A DNA stretch of 64,000 nt. Source: an uncultured Bacteroidia bacterium. GTDB taxonomy: Bacteria; Bacteroidota; Bacteroidia; Bacteroidales; ML635J-15. Where the stretch lies: assembly GCA_902800045.1 (NCBI GenBank), contig CADCCZ010000004.1, positions 124,001 through 188,000 on the forward strand, read 5' to 3'. Within the stretch, counting starts at the first letter, position 1, and every line of letters starts with the position of its first letter. The notes beneath the pieces were generated by a model. That model was not told the DNA's origin and did not search any database. It worked only from the letters and a program-made list of their open reading frames with translations. Below, in pieces: positions 42,253 to 50,315 of the stretch. The position numbers and the translations under genes are program-made.

Positions 42253-43929
42253 ATGACAACAACAGCTATAATTTCAGCAATACTGACACTGCTTTCCGGT
42301 ATCGGAATCTTCCTAATTGCGTGTCAGATGATGAGTACAAACCTCGAGTCGGCAAGTTCGAGCAAACTGAAAAACTTATTTGCAAAAGCTTCTAAGAGCA
42401 AACTTCTTGGTGTAGGAATAGGAGCGGTTGGAACAGCTGCAATCCAGAGTTCTGGTGCTACCACGGTGATGGTTATTGGTTTTGTGAATGCAGGTATAAT
42501 TTCGCTTGCACAAGCGGCGACCATGATTTACGGAGCAAACATCGGTACTACTATCACTGCGCAGATTGTCGCACTCGGTATGTTTGGCGAAAGCGTGCTA
42601 TCTACAACTGTAATTTTCTCAGCGTTTGCAGGTATCGGTGCTTTTGTAATGCTGTTCGCAAAAAGCGATTTCTGGAAGCGCATGGGCGGTATTTTTACCG
42701 GTTTCGGTATGCTGTTTGTCGGCTTGAGCCTCATGAGCTCCTCGATGTCGGACTTTGCCGAAATGGAAGCCGTAAAGACTTTCCTTGCAGGAATCAGCAA
42801 TCCGATTCTGCTTGTGCTTATAGGTGCAATTTTCACGGCAATCATACAAAGTTCGTCGGTGATGACATCCATTGCGCTTGCCATGGTAGTGACAGGACTT
42901 GTAACTCTCGACCAAGGTATTTTCCTGACAATAGGTTCCAATGTCGGTTCTTGTGTGGTGGCAATTGTTGCTGGTGTGACAAGCGGACGAAATGCACAAC
43001 GTACTGCATTGATTCACTTGATATTCAACGTCAGTGGTGCAGTTTTATTCCTTGTGGCAGCGTTTGTCATGGGACTATTCTCCGACGATATGAGTTTCGG
43101 TGCTATTTTCAATCGCATGTTCCCCGGTGTTCCGCAGGTGCAGCTTGCTATGTTCCATACGATATTCAATGTGGCTACCGTGATAATAGTTCTTCCGCTG
43201 ACCGGTGCACTCGTGAAGTTGGTTTGCAAGATGATTCCCGACAAGGTTGAAACCGATCCCGACAGTCCACGCCTATTCTTCGTCGACGACAACATGCTGA
43301 AAACTCCGCCTGTAGCAGTGCAGCAGACTAAGCGTGAAATTGAAAATATGGCAAAGATCGCCATCGGCAACTTCAACCGTTCGCTGGACATTGTGACCAA
43401 GTTGGATTTCTCGGAGAAGGATAAGTTCGCAAAGGACGAGAACCAGCTTAATTTCTTGAACTCTGCAATAATCGATTATGTTGTGAAGCTTTCGAAGATG
43501 CGTCAGCTTAGCGAAAAGGACCACAATTACCTCACAACTACTTTCCGCAGTGTCCGCGACATTGAGCGTATAGGCGACTATGCCGAAAATATTGTCGAAT
43601 ATGCAGGTATGTTAAAGGATACTGGCGAAAAGTTTTCGTCGCAGGCGGTAGAGGAGATAGAGAATGTCCGTACTCTCATCAACGAGCTGTACGACAAGAT
43701 AATGAAGGCATATTCCGATGAGGATTTCGCAGCATATTCTGAAGCTGAAAAGGTTGAGGATAAAATTGACGAATATACCAAGCACATGGAAACCAGTCAT
43801 ATCGCACGAATGTCGCTCGGACTTTGTTCTCCAAATGCTGGTGCAGAGTATCTGTCGTTGTCGTCAAATGCCGAACGTGTTGCCGACCACCTCATAAATG
43901 TTGGAAAATCGATACGAAGGTTGGTGTAG
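42253..43929 (+). CDS. Na/Pi cotransporter family protein with PhoU-like tail
   Basis: 558 residues. About 8-9 membrane segments hold the paired QSSGATTVM (near 65) and QSSSVMTSIA (near 200) motifs of the NptA/SLC34-like sodium-phosphate transporters, with GANIGTT and GSNVGS in tandem. The last ~190 residues form a helical PhoU-like domain (MRQLSEKDHNYLTTTFRSVRDIERIGDYAENIVEYA). It imports (or exports) phosphate with sodium. The ATG at 42253 is chosen over an upstream GTG. It stands 43 bp upstream of a partner-switching/alarmone gene run on the same strand. Confidence 0.9.
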   Translation: MTTTAIISAILTLLSGIGIFLIACQMMSTNLESASSSKLKNLFAKASKSKLLGVGIGAVGTAAIQSSGATTVMVIGFVNAGIISLAQAATMIYGANIGTTITAQIVALGMFGESVLSTTVIFSAFAGIGAFVMLFAKSDFWKRMGGIFTGFGMLFVGLSLMSSSMSDFAEMEAVKTFLAGISNPILLVLIGAIFTAIIQSSSVMTSIALAMVVTGLVTLDQGIFLTIGSNVGSCVVAIVAGVTSGRNAQRTALIHLIFNVSGAVLFLVAAFVMGLFSDDMSFGAIFNRMFPGVPQVQLAMFHTIFNVATVIIVLPLTGALVKLVCKMIPDKVETDPDSPRLFFVDDNMLKTPPVAVQQTKREIENMAKIAIGNFNRSLDIVTKLDFSEKDKFAKDENQLNFLNSAIIDYVVKLSKMRQLSEKDHNYLTTTFRSVRDIERIGDYAENIVEYAGMLKDTGEKFSSQAVEEIENVRTLINELYDKIMKAYSDEDFAAYSEAEKVEDKIDEYTKHMETSHIARMSLGLCSPNAGAEYLSLSSNAERVADHLINVGKSIRRLV

Positions 43930-43972
43930 GAAAACATTTTTTGTGTAAATTTGTCCATTAATTTTTTTGAAG

Positions 43973-44380
43973 ATGAAGAAACTTTTCAATCCAATTAAGG
44001 ATAAAACTGCTGAGATTATTGAGTATCTCATGTCGTCACCCGATATGCCTAAAGACGAAGATTTGCGGTTTAAGTTGAGGCTTTCAATAGAGGAGACAGT
44101 AGAGAATGTTGTTCAGTATGCCTACAAGGATGGTATTGGCTGGATGGAAGTAGGCACAGCCCTCGAAAAAAATGGTTTGACACTTACAATTACCTTGAAG
44201 GATGCTGGCAAACCGTTTAATCCGCTTGAAAAAAGCGATCCGGACATCAATCTTCCCCTTGAAGAGCGGGAAATCGGCGGTTTGGGCATTTATCTGTGCA
44301 AGCAACTTATGGACGAGGTCCTGTATCGCTACGAGGATGGATGTAACATATTGACAATGAAGAAGGAAATCTCTAAATAA
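43973..44380 (+). CDS. Anti-sigma-type serine kinase (RsbW/HATPase_c)
   Basis: 135 residues with the GHKL ATP site: N-box EETVENVVQYAY (Asn45), G1 DAGKPFNP (77-84) and G2 GGLGIYLCKQ (102-111). Proteins of this size (RsbW, SpoIIAB, BtrW) phosphorylate a STAS antagonist and hold a sigma factor or other target. Here the matching phosphatase and STAS genes follow at once (8 and 6 bp gaps), giving a full partner switch. No sigma factor gene is in the window. The start is the ATG at 43973; a TTG 6 bp upstream is possible. Confidence 0.88.
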   Translation: MKKLFNPIKDKTAEIIEYLMSSPDMPKDEDLRFKLRLSIEETVENVVQYAYKDGIGWMEVGTALEKNGLTLTITLKDAGKPFNPLEKSDPDINLPLEEREIGGLGIYLCKQLMDEVLYRYEDGCNILTMKKEISK

Positions 44381-44388
44381 CAGTCGCT

Positions 44389-46293
44389 ATGCTTAATCCA
44401 AAATCAAAATCATTTTCAACAAGGTTAAGCCTTAATGTACTGTTGATTGTTACAATCCTTTTTGTTATTGTGCTGGGCATTGTTGCTGTATCTTCCCACA
44501 TGCTTATTTCCGATGAGGCCAAGCGAAGTGCATCCAACATACTGAAAGCCACAATACTCGATGTGGAAAAAACTTTGCAGACTGTGGAGTCCACCGTGAA
44601 AGACGCTTCGTGGCTGGCTAAGGAAAACAACAAAGATGAGAAATACCTATACCACATTACACGCAAGGTTGTTGAGGAAAATTCATACATCATAGGCAGT
44701 GCCATTGCTTTCGACTCATGCTATTTTGAAGGTCGGCATTTCTTTTCTCCATATTCCTACGAGGATGCTGAGACTGGTGAACTAAAAAGCAAGGAACTAG
44801 GCACCGAAACAAACGACTACTTTACTCAGGAATGGTACAGCGAACCTAAGAACACTGGCAATCCGCACTGGAGCGAACCATATTTCGATGTTGGCGGTGG
44901 AGAGCAGATGATGACAACATACAGTTATCCGATAAAAGACTCTACCGGCCGTGTTTATGCCATTATCACTGCCGACATTTCGCTTGATTGGCTTTCGGAA
45001 AAGGTTTCCGCCATACATCCATACGAGCATTCACAAACAATACTCATTAGCGCGCAAGGCAGATTTCTAACATCTGGTTCAGAATTTAATCTCGCAGGCG
45101 AATCGGCAATTGACGTAGCCGACACTTTGTTTAACGGGAGTTTAATGGAAATATCGAGGAACATGGTTGCTGGCGATAGCGGAACAATGCGCTTTTCTAC
45201 CAGACATGGATTAGCGTTTGCCGTATATGCACCTCTCGATAACGGCTGGTCGATGTCAATAACCTGCCAGTACAGCGAAGTGCTGGAACGCACTTCGCAA
45301 ATGCACCTTGTACTTATCATAGTCGGGCTTTTAGGGTTGCTGATAATGTTCATAATATGCTATCGCATAATACGGAAACTAACGCAACCGATTAAAGATT
45401 TTTCTGTCTCTGCTCTGAATATAGCAAATGGTGATTTCCATACCCAGCTTCCTGAGGTTAAGTCGAATGATGAGATACTAACACTACGCGACTCGTTGGC
45501 GTTTATGCAGCAGTCATTGGTGACATACCTTGAGCAAATTGAATCGGTAACATCGGCAAAGAAGCGTATGGAAACTCAATTATACATTGGACAGAAAATA
45601 CAGGAAGGTATGCTTCCGAAGAATTTTCCCAACGACAGTCGGTGCTCGCTCAATGCGAAGGTGGTTCCTGCCAAGGAGGTTGGTGGCGATCTGTACGACT
45701 TTACCATCAATGGCAACCGCCTTTATTTTTCGGTAGGCGATGTTTCGGGCAAGGGCGTGCCTGCAGCTTTTGTAATGGCTATAACTAGGGTGATGTGTCA
45801 CTTGTTTGCCGATTTGGGTCTGCCGGTTAAGGATGTTGCTACTAGGATAAACAACAGCATCGCCAAGAACAACGACGCAAATATGTTCGTCACCTTATTT
45901 TTCGGATGCATCGACCTTGAAACCAAGAAGATGGAGTTCTGTAATGCAGGACACAACCCGATAATTGTCATTCCGCCCGACGGAAATCCGTACTACCTGA
46001 AAGCCAACCCGAATATGGCGGTAGGAGTGTGGGGAGGTTTCGACTACAAGGGCGAAAACTTGGATTTGCGTCCCGGAACAAAGCTTCTGCTTTACACCGA
46101 CGGTGTAACCGAAGCAGAAAAAGCCGACAAGGAGCAGTTCGGCGAGGAAAGGCTGCTGCAGCTGGCATCGAGGACAGATTTCAGGAATCTAAGTTCCGAC
46201 GAGATGGTTTCGACGGTTCACAAGGCTGTGACCGATTTTGCTGGCGGTAACGAACAGAACGATGACATAACAATTTTTGCAATAACAATATAA
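44389..46293 (+). CDS. SpoIIE-type PP2C phosphatase with periplasmic sensor domain
   Basis: 634 residues: membrane segment ~14-38, a ~265-residue periplasmic double-Cache-like sensor (DYFTQEWYSEPKNTGNPHWSEPYFD near 145-168), second membrane segment ~303-327, HAMP (~328-378), short coiled coil, then PP2C/SpoIIE catalytic domain (~400-634) with EVGGDLYD, VGDVSGKGVPAAFVM, FCNAGHNP, LYTDGVTEA and NDDITIFAI. It senses an outside signal and dephosphorylates the STAS antagonist, opposing the kinase upstream. It is RsbU-like in role but is itself the receptor. Confidence 0.92.
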   Translation: MLNPKSKSFSTRLSLNVLLIVTILFVIVLGIVAVSSHMLISDEAKRSASNILKATILDVEKTLQTVESTVKDASWLAKENNKDEKYLYHITRKVVEENSYIIGSAIAFDSCYFEGRHFFSPYSYEDAETGELKSKELGTETNDYFTQEWYSEPKNTGNPHWSEPYFDVGGGEQMMTTYSYPIKDSTGRVYAIITADISLDWLSEKVSAIHPYEHSQTILISAQGRFLTSGSEFNLAGESAIDVADTLFNGSLMEISRNMVAGDSGTMRFSTRHGLAFAVYAPLDNGWSMSITCQYSEVLERTSQMHLVLIIVGLLGLLIMFIICYRIIRKLTQPIKDFSVSALNIANGDFHTQLPEVKSNDEILTLRDSLAFMQQSLVTYLEQIESVTSAKKRMETQLYIGQKIQEGMLPKNFPNDSRCSLNAKVVPAKEVGGDLYDFTINGNRLYFSVGDVSGKGVPAAFVMAITRVMCHLFADLGLPVKDVATRINNSIAKNNDANMFVTLFFGCIDLETKKMEFCNAGHNPIIVIPPDGNPYYLKANPNMAVGVWGGFDYKGENLDLRPGTKLLLYTDGVTEAEKADKEQFGEERLLQLASRTDFRNLSSDEMVSTVHKAVTDFAGGNEQNDDITIFAITI

Positions 46294-46299
46294 GTATTT

Positions 46300-46602
46300 A
46301 TGGAAGTTAATATTGAAAATACTGGAAACAAGACATTTGTAGTTTTGAACGGACGACTTGACACTACAACCGCCGACAAGTTCATGCAGGACATTACTCC
46401 GCTTATGCAAGGAGATAATCCCGACATTGAAATTGACTGCACAGGTTTGGAATACACATCGAGCCAAGGACTCCGTATGTTCCTTATGCTCCAGAAAAGT
46501 GTGACGGCACGTAAGGGTAACCTCGTGATGCGCAATATGAAACCAAATGTAAAGGAAGTGTTCGACATCACAGGTTTCTCGAACATAATTAAGATAGTTT
46601 AA
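46300..46602 (+). CDS. STAS-domain anti-sigma factor antagonist
   Basis: 100 residues of STAS fold: NGRLDTTTADKF at the N-terminus and the phospho-site region CTGLEYTSSQGLRMFL with Ser55 as the expected phosphate acceptor by alignment to SpoIIAA/RsbV. The unphosphorylated form would bind and neutralise the kinase at 43973-44380. It is the last element of the partner switch (6 bp after the phosphatase) and the first neighbour of the alarmone genes. Confidence 0.9.
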   Translation: MEVNIENTGNKTFVVLNGRLDTTTADKFMQDITPLMQGDNPDIEIDCTGLEYTSSQGLRMFLMLQKSVTARKGNLVMRNMKPNVKEVFDITGFSNIIKIV

Positions 46603-46623
46603 TTTTTAGCCACAGGCTTGAAT

Positions 46624-47709
46624 ATGGAATACAATCTTGACTTTCACTGTCAGATGATTCTTGACGAATACCGCGAGAATTTGGCGATATTTGAAAAGAT
46701 GAAGGAAATCGTGCGAGCACAACTCGAAAAGTGCGTCGCCAACAACAACATATATGTTACTGCAATAGAGTCGAGAATAAAGACAGAAAACAGTCTCGCC
46801 GGTAAGTTGGAACTCAAGGGGTATAAGTACAAGGCTCTTTCGGACATTACCGACATTTTAGGCACTCGTGTCATTACTTTCTATTCTGAGGAAGTTGACA
46901 AGATTTCGGCTCTCATCGACAAGGTTTTCGAAGTCGATTGGGAAAACTCGGTAGATAAGCGCAAGGCTCTCGACCTTGACCAGTTCGGATATATGTCGCT
47001 GCACTACATCTGTCGTATACCAAAGTCGCTGTACTACGATGCCGAACATCCCGAAATAAACGATTTCCGCTTCGAAATACAGATGCGCACCGCCCTGCAG
47101 CATGTGTGGGCAACAATGTACCACGACACAGGCTACAAGTCGGGCATTGAGGTGCCGAAGGAGCATCTGCGCAATATGAACCGCCTTGCCGGAATGCTTG
47201 AACTTGCCGACGAGCAGTTTAGTCGCATACGCAAGGAAATCACCGACTATCGTCGCAATGTGCAGTCGTTGGTTACCGACGGCAACTTCGACGAAGTACC
47301 TCTCGACAGCGACACCTTCCGCAGCTACCTCACTATGAAGCCTTTCAAGAAGCTAATCGACAAGATTGCAACCATCAATCAGGCCGAAATCTACGAGGAC
47401 AACCTAATGCGCTACTTGACAACGCTGATAAAGATGAACTTCCGAACTCTTGGTGATTTGCAACGGCTTATAAAGGATTGCAGTGACGATGCATACAAAC
47501 TTGCACTTCATCAGCTTTCGTCGACCGACCTCGATATTCTGGCGCTGTCGGTAGCATTGCAGAACCTTTGCATAGTGTATATAGTAAAGAATGGCGGCGG
47601 CGAAATCGGTCTGCGAATGTTCTACGATTCCGTTTTTGGAAAGTCGGACTACAACATCGAACACGCACGGCGCACATTCGAGCAGGTGTCGAAAATTAAT
47701 ATAAAGTAG
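46624..47709 (+). CDS. RelA/SpoT-type alarmone synthetase domain protein
   Basis: 361 residues. The synthetase motifs are complete: RIKTENSLAGKL (51-62), DILGTRVI with Asp77, FGYMSLHY (121-128) and EIQMRTALQHVWA with Glu151. No HD hydrolase, TGS or ACT domain is attached; the C-terminal ~150 residues are helical and unfamiliar. It would make (p)ppGpp or a related nucleotide. It lies 21 bp after the STAS gene and 11 bp before an HD-domain gene, so a synthetase and a hydrolase are encoded separately but together. ATG 46624 is chosen; the upstream TTG is less likely. Confidence 0.83.
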   Translation: MEYNLDFHCQMILDEYRENLAIFEKMKEIVRAQLEKCVANNNIYVTAIESRIKTENSLAGKLELKGYKYKALSDITDILGTRVITFYSEEVDKISALIDKVFEVDWENSVDKRKALDLDQFGYMSLHYICRIPKSLYYDAEHPEINDFRFEIQMRTALQHVWATMYHDTGYKSGIEVPKEHLRNMNRLAGMLELADEQFSRIRKEITDYRRNVQSLVTDGNFDEVPLDSDTFRSYLTMKPFKKLIDKIATINQAEIYEDNLMRYLTTLIKMNFRTLGDLQRLIKDCSDDAYKLALHQLSSTDLDILALSVALQNLCIVYIVKNGGGEIGLRMFYDSVFGKSDYNIEHARRTFEQVSKINIK

Positions 47710-47720
47710 AAAGTAAATTT

Positions 47721-49130
47721 ATGGCAAACAAATATATAGACACATCCATCCTCGACAAGGCAATGCATTTTGCAATAGATGCACACGCCAATACCGAACG
47801 CCGAGGAAAGGGTTTCCCATACTCGGTACACTTGATGGAAGCGGTAGAAATTGCCGCAACAATAACCTCCGACCAGGAAATACTTGCCGCAGCAGCATTG
47901 CACGATACAATTGAAGATACAGATGTAACATTGAACCAGTTGCGCGAGGAATTTGGCGACAGGATTGCTGCTTTGGTCGAAGCCGAAAGCGACAAGTTTG
48001 CAAACGGCTTTTCGGAGCGCGACAGTTGGACTGACCGAAAAAAGGCAGCCTTGGAAAGACTCGCCAATGCACCATACGATGCCAAAATTGTGGCTATGGG
48101 CGACAAACTCTCGAATATGCGCGCCATCGCCCGCGACTACGAGCGTATTGGCGACGAGCTTTGGAAAATCTTCCATGCTCCAAATGGCAAATCCGACCAC
48201 GAATGGCGCTACCGTGGACTGGCTGTGGCTTTGTTCGACCTTGCAGGAACACCTGCCTACCGCGAATTTATTACTCTGCTCGAGAAGACTTTCGGTCAGA
48301 AGGATTTCGGTGAGCCTGCAAAAATCAACCTCGCAGACTATGAACGTAGTGGCGAAGGCTTCAATGCCGAAAGCTACAACCATAAGGGAGGTCGCACAAT
48401 GATAAAGCTGTACTCCGAATCGGTGTCGCCCGAAATGCCGTTGCGCGAACTTCGCACCGCGATGAATGTTTTCCGTATGGGACTTCTTACGCCTATGCCA
48501 GGACGCTTTGTCACCGACGGCAAGAGGTTCGGTTGCGAGTTTAGTCGTGTTGTAGATAAGAAGTCGTTCGCAAGGGCAATATCCGAGAATCCCGACAGTA
48601 TGAAAAGGTATGCCGCCGAATTTGCCCGTATGTGCAAGCAGTTGCATTCTACAGTCTGCAATCCTGCTGTATTCCCGTCGGCTGCCGATATGTCTTGCAG
48701 GGCAGTTGAAAATGCAGAAATATTCACCGACGACGAGAAGAAAAAAGTTCTCGATTTTGTGAAAAGCGTACCGCCTGCAACGACTTGTCTCCATGGCGAC
48801 TTGCATATTGGCAATATTCTCGATTCGAGCTTCGGCAACCTGTGGATTGACCTTGCCGATTTCAGCTATGGCAATCCATTGTTCGACTTTGGCATGATGT
48901 ACCTTGTCTGCAGGTGCAATCCCGATGATTTGACAAAGAAGCTATATCATATCGACAATGCGGCTATGCTCAAGTTCTGGGAGATGTTTGCATGTGAATA
49001 TTTTGGCGCCGATACTCCCGAAAAGTTTGCCAAAGTAGAAAATAAACTTCGCCCGTTTGCCGCACTGAAGATGCTGTATTTCGGAATTAAGGGCTACGAC
49101 AATTTCATAAGGGAAAGCTTGCTAGGATAA
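47721..49130 (+). CDS. RSH-type HD hydrolase fused to a phosphotransferase-like kinase
   Basis: 469 residues in two parts. Residues ~1-195: an HD domain of the RelA/SpoT-Mesh1 hydrolase type, with H37, HD at 61-62 in LHDTIEDTDVT, and GDKLSNMRAI (Asp128). Residues ~205-469: an aminoglycoside-phosphotransferase-like kinase with HGDLHIGN (His358, Asp360, Asn365) and IDLADF (Asp380). The catalytic residues of both parts are present. The HD half would remove the pyrophosphate from an alarmone; the kinase half may phosphorylate a small molecule or protein. The reading frame runs through the junction without a break, so it is a true fusion. Confidence 0.82.
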   Translation: MANKYIDTSILDKAMHFAIDAHANTERRGKGFPYSVHLMEAVEIAATITSDQEILAAAALHDTIEDTDVTLNQLREEFGDRIAALVEAESDKFANGFSERDSWTDRKKAALERLANAPYDAKIVAMGDKLSNMRAIARDYERIGDELWKIFHAPNGKSDHEWRYRGLAVALFDLAGTPAYREFITLLEKTFGQKDFGEPAKINLADYERSGEGFNAESYNHKGGRTMIKLYSESVSPEMPLRELRTAMNVFRMGLLTPMPGRFVTDGKRFGCEFSRVVDKKSFARAISENPDSMKRYAAEFARMCKQLHSTVCNPAVFPSAADMSCRAVENAEIFTDDEKKKVLDFVKSVPPATTCLHGDLHIGNILDSSFGNLWIDLADFSYGNPLFDFGMMYLVCRCNPDDLTKKLYHIDNAAMLKFWEMFACEYFGADTPEKFAKVENKLRPFAALKMLYFGIKGYDNFIRESLLG

Positions 49131-49134
49131 TGTG

Positions 49135-49307
49135 TGGCTTCGCCGTTTCTGTGGCTGCGCCGTTTCTCGCTTCGCGTTTCAATGGCTTCGCCGTTTCAAT
49201 GGCTACGCCGTTTGAATGCCTTCGGCGTTTCAATGGCTTCGCCGTTTCTCGCTGCGCTGTTTCAAGTTTCTATGTGCTTCGCACGTTTCTCGCTGCGCTG
49301 TTTCTAG
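49135..49307 (+). repeat. Mini-hairpin array D (10 units)
   Basis: Starts 4 bp after the TAA at 49128-49130. Units in order have stems GGC/GCC, GGC/GCC, CGC/GCG, GGC/GCC, GGC/GCC, GCC/GGC, GGC/GCC, CGC/GCTG, GTGC/GCAC, CGC/GCTG, loops TTC, TGC, TTC, TTC, TAC, TTC, TTC, TGC, TTC, TGC and the linker GTTTC throughout. The remainder of the gap is a terminator. Confidence 0.88.
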
Positions 49308-49330
49308 GGTTGGGGCTGTTTGCGAATAAT

Positions 49331-49364
49331 AAAAAAGGAGCTGAAAAATAAATTCAGCCCCTTT
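49331..49364 (-). terminator. Terminator between convergent genes
   Basis: GCTGAA/TTCAGC with AAAGG/CCTTT outside (one mismatched pair between); the minus strand runs on into six T residues. Confidence 0.75.
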
Positions 49365-49384
49365 CTAATAAAAGATTTTTAACC

Positions 49385-50167
49385 TTATTCGTTTTTCTTT
49401 TTCGGCATTTTCTTTCTTGCCTTTGCTGAGGCGAATGCGCCAAGTATTACAACGCAGAATACAATTGCACCGTACATGCATTCTATCGAAAGCATTATCA
49501 GTGCCTCGATGCCGAGGAAGAATACCAATGCAATTGCCACGCCCCATGCACTCTTTGTGCGTACACAGTCGAGAACCATCTTAACAAGGCAGAAAAGTAT
49601 CATCACTATCTGGCTGCCGAACAATACCCACGAGCAAGCCGATGCCGATGCCTTTGCGATGTAAACGATAACGCTTGCTGCAAGTCCTGCGAGAGCAACT
49701 ACTGTTCCCCATTTCCATTCTTTCCACTTCTTGCCTTCGCTAAGTCCGGCGTGTACCGACATCTGGGCGGTAACCTGCATTACAGCGCAAATCATCCAGT
49801 AAACTACCAGCACAAGTCCTACAAGGCCAAGAATTGTAAGTCCCCAGTCGCCAACTACATTGTAGTCGCAGAACCAGCCGATGCATGGTTTTTCACCATA
49901 TCTGTCAACTGTTGGCAAATCGGCCATGAAGCAGTAGTAATATATTGAAACCAAGGTAATTCCGAACAAAGTGTAGAGAATCGGATAGAACTTGGCTTTG
50001 TCCCTGTAGCGGATTTGGAAGTTTACCAGCTCCATGAATGCTGCCATGATAAAAATGAATATCAAAAGTCCCAACGGATTGATGCCTAATGGGTTGGAGT
50101 GGTGCAAGTTAAGAAGTTCCGGAATGTTCGTAACCGGAGATTCGCTTAGTCTCTCTATAAAATTCAT
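49385..50167 (-). CDS. Predicted inner-membrane protein, unknown function
   Basis: 260 residues with about 7 membrane segments, a cytoplasm-like start (MNFIERLSESPVTNIPELLNL), a loop with CIGWFCDYN between segments 2 and 3, and a basic tail (AKARKKMPKKKNE). I recognise no family. It lies 148 bp downstream of the CPBP protease on the same strand. The start ATG at 50167 is the first in frame. Confidence 0.7.
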   Translation of the reverse strand: MNFIERLSESPVTNIPELLNLHHSNPLGINPLGLLIFIFIMAAFMELVNFQIRYRDKAKFYPILYTLFGITLVSIYYYCFMADLPTVDRYGEKPCIGWFCDYNVVGDWGLTILGLVGLVLVVYWMICAVMQVTAQMSVHAGLSEGKKWKEWKWGTVVALAGLAASVIVYIAKASASACSWVLFGSQIVMILFCLVKMVLDCVRTKSAWGVAIALVFFLGIEALIMLSIECMYGAIVFCVVILGAFASAKARKKMPKKKNE

Positions 50168-50315
50168 AATTTAGACCTTATGTTTTAAATTGTAGGTTCA
50201 TAACAAATAGGTAGTACCGCGTGAACCTGCTTTAACGCAGAGTACCAATTTCGGCGCAAAAATATATAAATTTTGATAATCAATGAAATCAATGATGCAA
50301 AAACATTTAAAATGC

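Noticed and set aside
49135..49307. CRISPR array
   Set aside because: The units are 15-22 bp, contiguous and variable in the stem, with no spacers of 25-40 bp and no cas genes.
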